Below, in pieces: positions 1-8,280 of a stretch of 64,000 nucleotides of DNA; within the stretch, counting starts at the first letter, position 1, and each line of letters opens with the position of its first letter. Both the position numbers and the translations under genes were made by a program. This DNA comes from Blastococcus sp. PRF04-17 (GTDB taxonomy: Bacteria > Actinomycetota > Actinomycetes > Mycobacteriales > Geodermatophilaceae). The stretch covers positions 2,480,001-2,544,000 of the forward strand of contig NZ_CP095412.1 of the NCBI RefSeq assembly GCF_023016265.1, read 5' to 3'. The notes below the pieces were generated by a model. That model had not been told where the DNA came from. It saw only the letters and a list, made by a program, of their open reading frames with translations, and searched no databases.

Positions 1-2971
1 GACTCCCCCACCAGTGCCAGGAAGGCGTCCTCGAGCCGCCGGCGCGGCGTGAACTGGTCCACCTCGATGCCGGCCGACACCAGCGCCTGCAGCGCCGCCG
101 ACCGGCCGTAGCCGTCGAGGTCGGCCACCAGGCCCTCGTCCGTGCGCTCCGCGGTGACGCCGGGCAGCCCCTCGAGCACCTCGATCGCCCGATCGGTCTC
201 GGCCTCGTCGGCGAGCCCGACCAGCACGGCCCCACCTGTGCCGACGATCTCCTCGACGGTGCCCTGGGCGATCTTCTGCCCCTTCGCCATGACCACGACG
301 TGGCTGCAGGTCTGCTCGATCTCGCTGAGCAGGTGGCTGGACACGATCACCGTGCGGCCGGTCGCGGCGTAGGACCGCAGCACCTCCCGCATCGCGTGGA
401 TCTGCGGCGGGTCGAGCCCGTTGGTCGGCTCGTCGAGGACGAGCAGGTCGGGCAGGCCCAGCATCGCCTGCGCGATCGCGACCCGCTGGCGCATGCCCTG
501 GCTGTAGCGCCGCACCGGCCGGTCGATGGCCGCGCCGAGGCCGGCCACCTCGAGGGCCTCCTCCATGTGCGCGTCCTCGGCCGGGCGGCCGGTGGCCGCC
601 CAGTAGAGCGTGAGGTTGTCGCGACCGGACAGGTGCGGCTGCAGGCCGGTGCCCTCGACGAACGAGCCGAGCCGGGAGAGGACCGGTGCCCCCGGCCCGG
701 CCGCGTGCCCGAAGATGCTGATCCGTCCCTCGGTCGGCCGGATCAGCCCCATGAGCATCCGCAGGGACGTCGTCTTGCCGGCACCGTTGGGGCCGAGCAG
801 GCCGAGCACCTGGCCACGTCGCACCTCGAAGGACAGATCGCGGACGGCGACGAACCCGTCCTTGTAGGCCTTGGTGACGCCCTCGAACCGCAGCGGGACC
901 TCCTCGCCGTCGGGCTCGACCGCCGACAGCTGCTGCTGGCGGCGGCGCCCCCACAGCACGGCGGCCGCCCAGCCGACCAGGCCGAGGCCGGCGAGCACCC
1001 CGAGCAGGACCCACCAACGCGCCGATCCGGCGGCGCTCTCCGTGCGGCCTTCGACGAGCGGGACGGCGAGGTCGGCGGACCCGTCGGCGAGGCTCCCCCG
1101 GCGAGCGCGACGGAGTAGACGGCCGACTCGGCGGGCAGGGCGAAGGCCTGGTCGGTGGAGGAGACGACGACCCGCATCGTGTGGCCCGCCTCGAAGCGGT
1201 GCACGATCCCCGGGAGCGTCACCTCGACCGTCGTCGGCTGGGTGGGGTCGGTCGACAGGTCGGTCAGCGCCAGCGGGGCCACCAGCCCTGCGGGCAGCGT
1301 CGTCGAACCCTCCGGGGCGACGTCGTAGAGCTTGGCGAACAGCGTGGCGGTGCCGCTGGGCGAGGAGACCGCGAGCTCGACGGTGGGTGCACCCACGACC
1401 TCGACGGCGGCGTCCAGCGGCCGGCTCTCGAAGGCGGCGAACTGACCGGGGATCTCCAGCGTGGCGCCGCCCAGCGCCGTGGTCACCGCGCCCAGCCCGG
1501 GCACGGTCGTCAGGGCGGCCGGCGTCCCACCGGCGGGGGTCACGACGGGCTGCGTGGGTCCGGACAGCGCGACGGCACTGCGCTCGGCCGGCTCGTCGCC
1601 GTCCAGGCCGGGGTAGCGGTCGGTGACGACGACCCGGTTGCCGCCGCCCTGGACGAACTGCCCGGTCGCGACGGCGGTGGGCGCGGGGAACTGGAAGCCG
1701 GTGCCCGGGTCCTCCCCCTCGCCGCGCAGGTGGAAGTCGAACCAGCCGGCGACCTGCTCGCGCAGGCTCTCGGTCACGCGGTCCGAAGCGGACGAGTCGT
1801 GCCCGCCGGTGAACCAGACGACCTTGACCGGGGTGCCGTTCGCGGCGATGCCGCGCGCGTTGGCGTCGGCCTGTCCCAGGCCGAACAGCGAGTCCCGCGT
1901 CCCCTGGACCAGCAGGGTGGGCGCGTCGATCCGGTCGAGGACGCCGGCCGGGCTGCTGCGGTCGAGCACGTCGGCGATCTCGGGCGTGAGCGTGCCGCTC
2001 GCGGCGGCGACCTGGTAGGCCGCGCAGATGTCGGCACGGAAGCGGCCGCAGGTCAGCGCCTCGGTCACCAGGGCGGGGTCCAGGGAGGACACGTCGAGGT
2101 CGACACCTCCGCCGTTGCCGTTGCGCGCCGTCCCCGCGTCGGGCCCGGCCGTACCGTCGTCACCGTCCTCGCCACCGGTGGAACCGCCCAGCGAGCCGAG
2201 GAGGCTGTCGCCGGTGGGCACGGAGCCGACGCCGAAGAACAGCCCCGCCCACAGCCGCTTGTAGACGCCGGCGTCGACGTCCTGCGGGGTGGCGGCGACG
2301 GTCCCGGCGTCCGTCGTGCCGGTCTGGGAGGGGAAGAGCGCGGCGGCCAGGGAGTTCCATGTGATCTGCGGCGCGATCGCGTCGACCCGGTCGTCGTAGG
2401 CAGCCCCGAGCAAGGCGAGCGCGCCGCCGTAGGAGCCGCCGGCCACGCCCACCCTGGGGTCCCCGTCGCCGTCGAGCTGGACCTCGTCCCGCTCGGCGAG
2501 CAGGTCGAGGAGGGTGGACAGGTCGGCGATCTCGTACCGGGGGTCGTTCAGGCCGATCCGACCGGTGCTCGCGCCGAATCCGCGCGCCGAGTAGGTCAGG
2601 ACGACGTAGCCGCGCCCGGCGAGATCGCGGGCGTCGTCGGCCATCGACTCCTTGCTGCCGCCGAAGCCGTGCGCGAGCACCACCGCGGGCGCCGGGCCGT
2701 CGCCGGGCGGCAGGTAGAGCGAGGTGTCCAGCTCGACGGCGTCGTCGCCGGAGCCGGAGGGCACCCGCGCCTCCTCCACCGCGACGTCAGCGGCGGCGAC
2801 GGCGGGAGGGGCGAGCACGAGCAGGCCGCTGGGGAGCAGCACGGTGACCAGGGCAGCGAGCGTCAGGCGGGCGCCGGAGCGCGGGCGGGGACGCACGAGC
2901 CCGCGAGAGGGGCGCACGAAGCGTGCCAACGGACGACGACCGGCGCGTGTTCCGGTGACCGGCTGCGCCAC
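1..2971 (-). pseudogene. Exported alpha/beta hydrolase fused to ABC transporter ATPase, frameshifted and cut by window edge
   Basis: The GTG start at 2971 is followed by a basic N-terminus and a hydrophobic signal or anchor (about residues 35-60). An S15/CocE-like hydrolase domain comes next, with an HGFGG oxyanion loop near residue 100, a GGSYGG nucleophile elbow near 177, and candidate Asp (TRDS, about 359) and His (GGHD, about 389). The frame breaks at the C-run 1095-1099. Adding one base there continues into a transmembrane helix (about 955-1020) and then an ABC-2 type ATPase with Walker A GPNGAGKTT, signature YSQGMRQR and Walker B LVLDEP. The last codons (LEDAFLALVGE) are near the usual C-terminus of such ATPases. 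The layout predicts an outside hydrolase and an inside ATPase in one chain. Its substrate is unknown; the permease would lie beyond position 1. Confidence 0.75.
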
Positions 2972-3021
2972 CGCGGGCGAGGGTGGAGCGCCCCTCCCCC
3001 GGCCTCAGCGCGGAAGCCGGA

Positions 3022-4592
3022 TCAGGGCTGCCAGTCGCCCGTCGCGACCACGACCAGGCCCGGCGCCGGCACCTCCGCGGGCAGCTCGAAGAACCGCGGT
3101 GCCGGGCCCTGCAGCTGCGGGAACTGCTCGATCAACTGCAGCGCGGCCTGGCGCTGGTTCTCGTCGCCCTCGGTGAAGAAGACGGTCGACGCGGCGATGT
3201 CCCCACCGGTGTAGGCACCCACGCCCGGGGACTCCCAGCCGCCGGCCGTCACGGCTCCCGCGATCTTTGCGGCCAGGCCGTTGATGTCGGTGGAGTTCAG
3301 CACCGTGACGGGCAGCCGGATGGGGGCCACCGCCGTGGGCTCCGCGACCTCCAGCGGCGCGACCTCGAGCTCGGGCAGCGGCTCGCTGGGCGGCGCCACG
3401 CTGCGCGACGACGCGTCGCCGCCGGCCGGCGTCTGCGCCGATACCTGCTCGGTCTCCGGCGACACGACCGTGTACACGCCGAGGACGCCCAGCGCGACGA
3501 CGGTCATCGCGATGAGGCCCTTGAGCACCCGGCGCGGCTTGCGCGGCTCGTCCTCCTCGAGAACGGCGACAGCCGAGCCCTTCTGCTTCTGCGCCTTGCG
3601 GCGGGCGGCGTCCTTGGCCTGGCGCTCGGCCCGCATCGCGGCCCGGCCTCCGGTGGCGGGCCCGGAGCTGCGCGCGGGAGCCGGAGCCGCTCGTCGGCGT
3701 AGCGGTCGGCCTCGTAGCGGTCGGCCTCGTAGCGGTCGGCCTCGTAGCGGTCGGCCTCGTAGCGGTCGGCCTCGTAGCGGTCGGCGTAGCCGTCGTCGGC
3801 GTAGCCGTCGTCGGCGAACCGATCGTCCGCGAACTGCTCGACCGGCTCGGCGGAGCGCCGTCCGCGGCGGAAGACCGAGCGCTCCGGGATCGCGGTCGTG
3901 CCCGGAGCCTCGAGACCGGCGGGAGCCAGCGGGAGTCCGTCGTCCAGGAGGGCGGCGTCGCTGGGGGCCTTGGGCTTCGTCCAGTCGCCGTAGGCGGGGG
4001 CGGGCGAGCCGTCGGGAGTGGTCTGGCGCGGAACGCGCGGCGCGGCGTCCGAGGAGCGGACACCGGACGGCCCGGTGGTGGCCAGCGCCGACTGGGCGTC
4101 GTGCCAGGTGCTGCGGGGCCGCTCGGGGGCGGTCGCGGCCGTGCGCGCCCGCTTGCGGCGCTCGGCCGGCGGCACGGCCGGCACGTCGTCCAGCGGGAGC
4201 TCCATGGCCCGGGGCTCCGGGGAGGGAACCGCCTGGAACGGGGCGGCCGTCGTGCTCGGCGTCCGGACAGCCGGTCGCGCACCGGCGGGACGGGAGGCGG
4301 CGGGCACGGGCGGCAGCGGCAGCCGGGACCGCGACTGCTGGCGGGGCGCGTCGGGATGGCGAGCGCTCACAGCGGCAGCGGTGGGGCGCTGGAGGGGACG
4401 CCGCGGCGACTCGCCGGCTGTGCTGCGAGCTGCGGGGCGACGGTCGAAGGCGTCGCGCCCGGAAGAGGCGTTCAGTCCGGAGGGAGCGCCGCGCCAGAGC
4501 GCGTCAGGCGCATCCGTACGGCGTCGACCGGCAGCGGCAGGGGGCGTGCCCCAGTCCAGTCCGTCACTGCCTGACTCCGTGTGCCTGCCCAC
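3022..4592 (-). CDS. VirR-like LytR C-terminal domain membrane protein (frameshifted)
   Basis: A GTG at 4592 opens a long Pro/Arg/Ala-rich cytoplasmic region carrying a run of YEADR repeats. After a one-base break near 3682 the chain continues in another frame: a basic segment, one transmembrane helix (about 3470-3535) and a LytR_C domain (VTVLNSTDINGLAAKIA) up to the stop at 3022. The DUF3263 gene just upstream gives the same order as M. tuberculosis Rv0430-Rv0431, where Rv0431 (VirR) is a LytR_C protein affecting envelope and vesicle release. A role in cell-envelope homeostasis is inferred from that. The frame break probably reflects a missing base, because both halves are intact. Confidence 0.7.
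3699..3818 (-). repeat. 15-bp in-frame tandem repeat (YEADR units)
   Basis: Five near-identical 15-base units (plus-strand gtagcggtcggcctc) are followed by two related units (gtagccgtcgtcggc). They encode YEADR-type and GYADD-type pentapeptides inside the VirR-like protein. Unit length is a multiple of three, so copy-number change would keep the frame. Confidence 0.9.
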
Positions 4593-4619
4593 AGTGAGCA
4601 AATCTAACGCGTGCAGGTC

Positions 4620-4943
4620 TCATTGCACAGGACCCTGGGGGATGCGAGTTCGCTGCCGCGCGAGTCGTACCCGGCGCAGCCGCCGGACCAGCAACGGGTC
4701 CTGCGCGAGGGCGTCGGGCCGGTCGACCAGGGCATTGAGCACCTGGTAGTAGCGGGTGGGCGTGACGCCGAACCGGTCGCGGATCGCCGTCTCCTTGGCC
4801 CCTGCCTGACGCCACCACTGGCGCTCGAAGGCGAGCATCTCGTGCTCCCGCCGGGACAGCCCCGGGCCTCCGACCTGCGCGGACGCGCCCCCGGACCCAT
4901 CGACCCGCGGTGGGGAGACCGCGGAGGGCAGGTTCTCGGTCAT
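4620..4943 (-). CDS. DUF3263 domain protein
   Basis: A 107-residue protein starting at ATG 4943. The core (SRREHEMLAFERQWW through RYYQVLNALVD) matches the small DUF3263 family of actinobacteria, which looks like a helix-turn-helix fold with a conserved FGVTPTRYYQ element. It lies 27 bases upstream of the VirR-like gene on the same strand, as in mycobacteria (Rv0430-Rv0431), so the two are probably co-transcribed. A DNA-binding role is plausible from the fold but not established. Confidence 0.85.
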   Translation of the reverse strand: MTENLPSAVSPPRVDGSGGASAQVGGPGLSRREHEMLAFERQWWRQAGAKETAIRDRFGVTPTRYYQVLNALVDRPDALAQDPLLVRRLRRVRLARQRTRIPQGPVQ

Positions 4944-5092
4944 GCGTCGTCGTTCTCCTGCCGTACCGGACCGCGCCGGGTGCCCGGTACGGCTCGTCGA
5001 CGACCGTAGACCCGGCCACCGACAGTTCCGCGACTCCTCGCCCCGACCCCGTCAGCTCCCGGGGTACGGGCACCCGTGGTGCCCGTGGGAAC

Positions 5093-6010
5093 TCAGAGGC
5101 CGGCGGGAACGGCCTCGACTGCTGACCGGCGATTGGCTGCCCGGGCGTGTCGCAGCATGTCGGCGGTGAACACCGCCAGGGCGACCCAGACGATGGCGAA
5201 CCCCGCCAGGCGGGCCGGCGGCATCGGCTCGTCGAACACGAACACCCCGAGCGCCAGCTGCATGAGCGGGGTGAGGTACTGCAGCAGGCCGACGGTCGAC
5301 AGCGGGATCCGGCGGGCGGCCGCCGCGAACAGCAGCAACGGGACGGCGGTCGCCACGCCGGACCCCAGCAGCAGCAGCGCGTGCCCGGCGCCCTCGCGGG
5401 CGAACGTGCCGCCACCGCTGCCGTGCAGCACCCCGAGGACGACGGCCGCCGGGACCGCCACGAGCAGCGTCTCGACGAACAGGCCGGGTGCCGCCTCGGT
5501 CCGGACGATCTTCTTCATCAGGCCGTACAACCCGAAGGTCGCCGCGAGCGTGAGGGCGATCCAGGGCGGCCGCCCGTAGTCGACGGTGAGCACGGTCACC
5601 GCCACCGCCGCGATGCCGACGGCGGCCCACTGCAGCGGGCGCAGCCGCTCGCCGAAGACGACGACGCCGAGCAGCACGCTCACCAGCGGGTTGATGAAGT
5701 AGCCGAGCGACGTCTCGACGACGTGGCCGGAGTTGACGCCGTAGACGAAGACCAGCCAGTTGGCTGCGATGAGCACGGCCGCGCCGGTGAGCACCAGCAG
5801 GCGTCGGCGGTCGGTGACCAGCGCCCGCACGTGCGACCAGCGCCGGACGACGGTCAGCAGCAGTCCGACGAACAGCAGCGACCACAGCACCCGGTGGGCG
5901 ACGATCTCCAGGCCGCCGGCCGGCTTCAGGAGCGGGAAGTAGAGCGGGAACAGTCCCCACAGCGTGTACGCCGCCAGGCCGCAGAGCACTCCCAGGCGAC
6001 GCTCGTCCAC
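5093..6010 (-). CDS. rarD: EamA/RarD family transporter
   Basis: The protein has 305 residues and about ten hydrophobic helices. The N-terminus (LCGLAAYTLWGLFPLYF) and the segment SLGYFINPLVSVLLG are hallmarks of the RarD branch of the drug/metabolite transporter superfamily. The start is GTG at 6010. RarD proteins are inner-membrane permeases of uncertain substrate (first described as chloramphenicol-sensitivity proteins). It is followed by 149 bases with no recognisable gene before the DUF3263 start. Confidence 0.85.
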   Translation of the reverse strand: MDERRLGVLCGLAAYTLWGLFPLYFPLLKPAGGLEIVAHRVLWSLLFVGLLLTVVRRWSHVRALVTDRRRLLVLTGAAVLIAANWLVFVYGVNSGHVVETSLGYFINPLVSVLLGVVVFGERLRPLQWAAVGIAAVAVTVLTVDYGRPPWIALTLAATFGLYGLMKKIVRTEAAPGLFVETLLVAVPAAVVLGVLHGSGGGTFAREGAGHALLLLGSGVATAVPLLLFAAAARRIPLSTVGLLQYLTPLMQLALGVFVFDEPMPPARLAGFAIVWVALAVFTADMLRHARAANRRSAVEAVPAGL

Positions 6011-6049
6011 CGCCGCACCGTACTCGTGGCCCCCGGGAGGGCCACCGCG

Positions 6050-6481
6050 CTACGGGGTCTGGATGTAGTCGACCAACGCCCTGCGCTCGTCCTCGAGCTC
6101 GTCCAGGCGCGCCTTGACGACGTCCCCGATCGAGACGATCCCGACCAGCCCACCGTCCTCGACCACGGGCACGTGCCGGACCCGGTGGTCGGTCATGGTC
6201 TGTGCCAGGTCGTGCACGCTCGCCGTGGGCGGACAGGTGTGCACCTGCGACGTCATGACCTCGGACACCGGTTCGGCCAGCAGCCCCGCGCCGTGCTCGT
6301 GCAGCCCGCGCGCGACGTCGCGTTCGGACACGATCCCCTCGACGGTGCGCCCGTCGGAGGAGACGACGAGGGCGCCGATCCCCTTCTCGGCCAGGAGCGC
6401 GAGCGCCGCGCGCACCGTCTCGGTGGCGTCGATGGTGGCGACCTCGCGGCCCTTCCGACGGAGCAGCTGGCTGATCTGCAC
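6050..6481 (-). CDS. Tandem CBS domain protein
   Basis: With GTG 6481 as start the protein has 143 residues and two CBS domains (about 8-62 and 72-130). Visible hallmarks are GIGALVVSSDG, GIVSERDVARGL, HVPVVEDGGLVGIVSIGDVV. Small stand-alone CBS pairs bind adenine nucleotides and act as energy or redox sensors; the partner here is not evident. The start was chosen because homology begins at VQISQLL, while an upstream extension is low-complexity. It lies 39 bases from rarD on the same strand. Confidence 0.85.
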   Translation of the reverse strand: MQISQLLRRKGREVATIDATETVRAALALLAEKGIGALVVSSDGRTVEGIVSERDVARGLHEHGAGLLAEPVSEVMTSQVHTCPPTASVHDLAQTMTDHRVRHVPVVEDGGLVGIVSIGDVVKARLDELEDERRALVDYIQTP

Positions 6482-6580
6482 TGAACCCTCCCGCGGACCT
6501 CCTGCACGAACGGTGCCGGGAGTGTGCACCCGCGACGGGACGGCGGCAACGTGCCACCCGATCGGCCTACCGTCGTAGGC

Positions 6581-6979
6581 GTGCACCCGCGCCGGCCAGG
6601 CCCCCTCCGCTGGACGTGGTACGCCCTCGGCGGCGGCCTGCCCCGTGAGTTCTCGCCCTGGGTGCTGGCCGACACCACCGCGCCGACGTGGATCCTGCGG
6701 CACCTGGCCCGGGCCTTCGTGCAGTTGCTGCCCCTGGTCGTGCTCTGCCTCGTCGCGGTTCCCGTGCCGCTGAGCTACCGCATCTCGGCCGCCGCCGGGG
6801 GCCTCTTGCTGGGCCTGTTCTTCTCGATCGCCTTCATGACCGAGACGGTCGAGCACCGCGCCCGCAAGGCCGGCTACCCACCGGGCGAGGTGGCCCGGCT
6901 GCGGGCGGAGCGCGCCGAGCGGGCACGCCTCGAGCGGCGCTCGCCCTACCGGAGGAACGGCGCCGGCAGCTTCGACTGA
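6581..6979 (+). CDS. DUF5313 family membrane protein
   Basis: A 132-residue protein. The start GTG at 6581 gives the family-typical opening (RPGPLRWTWYALGGGLP). Two hydrophobic helices (about residues 44-66 and 70-88) are followed by a basic, Arg-rich tail. It belongs to a small actinobacterial membrane family (DUF5313) without assigned function. It is divergent from the CBS gene and convergent with dodecin. Confidence 0.75.
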   Translation: MHPRRPGPLRWTWYALGGGLPREFSPWVLADTTAPTWILRHLARAFVQLLPLVVLCLVAVPVPLSYRISAAAGGLLLGLFFSIAFMTETVEHRARKAGYPPGEVARLRAERAERARLERRSPYRRNGAGSFD

Positions 6980-6986
6980 GAAAGGA

Positions 6987-7035
6987 CCCCGTCCCCGTCA
7001 CCGCTCGCACGCTCGCGGCGGGCCTCCGGACGGGG
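6987..7035. terminator. Possible bidirectional terminator hairpin
   Basis: CCCCGTCC at 6987-6994 pairs with GGACGGGG at 7028-7035. It lies between the convergent DUF5313 and dodecin genes. The loop is long and there is no T-tract, so the call is tentative. Confidence 0.4.
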
Positions 7036-7037
7036 CC

Positions 7038-7244
7038 TCAATCGACGCGGAAGCCGATCTTCAGGCGGACCTGGAAGTAGGCGACGTCGCCGTCGACGAC
7101 CTGGCCGCGGATCTCGTCGGTCTGGAACCACTCGATGTTCCGCACCGTCTGCGCCGCCTTGCGGATCGCCGTGCGGATCGCGTCGTCGACGCTGGTCTGG
7201 CTGCTGCCGACGATCTCGCTCAACCGGTACACGTGGTCGCTCAC
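7038..7244 (-). CDS. Dodecin
   Basis: A 68-residue protein with GTG start at 7244. VYRLSEIVGSS, the central NIEWFQTDEIRG and C-terminal AYFQVRLKIGFRVD are typical of dodecin, a hollow dodecamer that stores riboflavin/FAD and in some actinobacteria CoA. The conserved flavin-stacking Trp and Gln are present (W-F-Q). It is a single-gene unit convergent with the DUF5313 gene. Confidence 0.93.
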   Translation of the reverse strand: MSDHVYRLSEIVGSSQTSVDDAIRTAIRKAAQTVRNIEWFQTDEIRGQVVDGDVAYFQVRLKIGFRVD

Positions 7245-7472
7245 GTCAACTCCTCGTCGTCCGTCGTCCGGGCGGCACGACCCTGGCACGAACCGGTCCC
7301 CCTGTGGGTCCCGAGCACCCTCCGGAGGAGGAGATACGTAGCCCGTCGGTGGATACGCGCCGACGTACGTACGTACTTCCGGCGGGGCCGAATACGTCGT
7401 CCGACGGATTTCTGACCTGGGCGTTCTTCGAAGACTTCGGGGTGTTCGCACACCACTCCCCGAGGAGCCCCG
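7245..7472. other. Divergent intergenic region with palindrome
   Basis: These 228 bases separate dodecin and the ECF sigma gene. They contain a tetranucleotide run (acgtacgtacgtac, around 7363-7376) and a perfect palindrome TCTTCGAAGA at 7425-7434, about 40 bases before the sigma ATG. A ribosome site (gaggag) precedes the ATG at 7473. Both genes probably start transcription here; no clear promoter boxes could be assigned. Confidence 0.45.
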
Positions 7473-8069
7473 ATGACCGTTCTCGCCCACGACGAGGCCC
7501 CCGCCACCGTCCCCGTTCCCGCCCTGGTCGACCGGGGTCCGCTGGACGCGCTGGCCGCCGGTGACGAGGCGACCTGGGCGTCGACCGTGCGCCGCTACGA
7601 GGGCCTGCTCCGTGCGGCCGCGCGGGTCGTCCTGCGCAGCGACGCCGACGTCGACGAGGCCGTCCAGCGCACGTGGGTGCTCCTGCTGCGCAGCGCCGGC
7701 CGGATCAACGACCCGCGTGCCCTGCCGGGCTGGTTGTCCACCACCGCCCGCCGTGAGGCGCTGGCGATCCTCCGCACGCAGCAGCGTGCCGTCCCGACCG
7801 AGGACGTCGCCGACCACGTCGCCCCCGACGAGCGCGACATGGCGGCCGACCTCATGGACGCCGAACTGCGCCGGGCGCTCGACGAGGCCGTCGAGAACCT
7901 GCCGGAGACGCAGAAGCGCATCGTGCACGCCCTGCTGCGCGAGCCGGAGTCCTACGACGCCCTCAGCCGCGAGCTCGGCATCCCGCGGGGCAGCCTCGGG
8001 CCTCTGCGTGGTCGGGCGGTGCGTGCCCTGCGCGCGCAGCTGGAGCCCAGCCTGCGGTACGCCTACTAG
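7473..8069 (+). CDS. ECF-type sigma-70 family sigma factor
   Basis: A 198-residue protein. Region 2 is visible in RYEGLLRAAARVVLRSDADVDEAVQRTWV, followed by the region 2.4-like WLSTTARREALAILR. Region 4 ends the protein (LPETQKRIVHALL ... YDALSRELGIPRGSLGPLRGRAVRALR). Sigma factors of this type direct RNA polymerase to stress or envelope regulons. No anti-sigma gene is adjacent; the neighbours are a convergent 62-residue protein and a large LuxR-type regulator. Its stop overlaps the small gene's stop by four bases. Confidence 0.88.
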   Translation: MTVLAHDEAPATVPVPALVDRGPLDALAAGDEATWASTVRRYEGLLRAAARVVLRSDADVDEAVQRTWVLLLRSAGRINDPRALPGWLSTTARREALAILRTQQRAVPTEDVADHVAPDERDMAADLMDAELRRALDEAVENLPETQKRIVHALLREPESYDALSRELGIPRGSLGPLRGRAVRALRAQLEPSLRYAY

Positions 8070-8254
8070 AGCTCAGGACGCCGGCGCGCACGGACGACGT
8101 GCTGCACACCCTCCCGCAGGGCGTCACCGATGGTGAGCTCGGGCGTGGCGTCGACGACCTTCTTGAGTTCCTGGACGACGCTGTCGTCGAGTTCGACCGT
8201 CTCGTCCGGATCGTCGTTGTCCGGATTGATGAGGGAGAGCTTGAACGGCGACAT
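8066..8254 (-). CDS. Small conserved hypothetical protein (62 aa)
   Basis: Reads from ATG 8254 with an acidic N-terminal half (INPDNDDPDETVELDDS) and a helical C-terminal half (LTIGDALREGVQHVVRARRR). There is no signal peptide or membrane segment. It sits 26 bases downstream of the LuxR-type regulator stop region on the same strand, so it may be co-transcribed with it. Family and function are not recognised. Confidence 0.6.
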   Translation of the reverse strand: MSPFKLSLINPDNDDPDETVELDDSVVQELKKVVDATPELTIGDALREGVQHVVRARRRPEL

Positions 8255-8280
8255 GGCGTCCTTCCGCGGCGGGCCGGCAG

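Noticed and set aside
3699-3818. Possible CRISPR-like array
   Set aside because: Units are 15 bases with no unique spacers, and they are in frame within a coding region.
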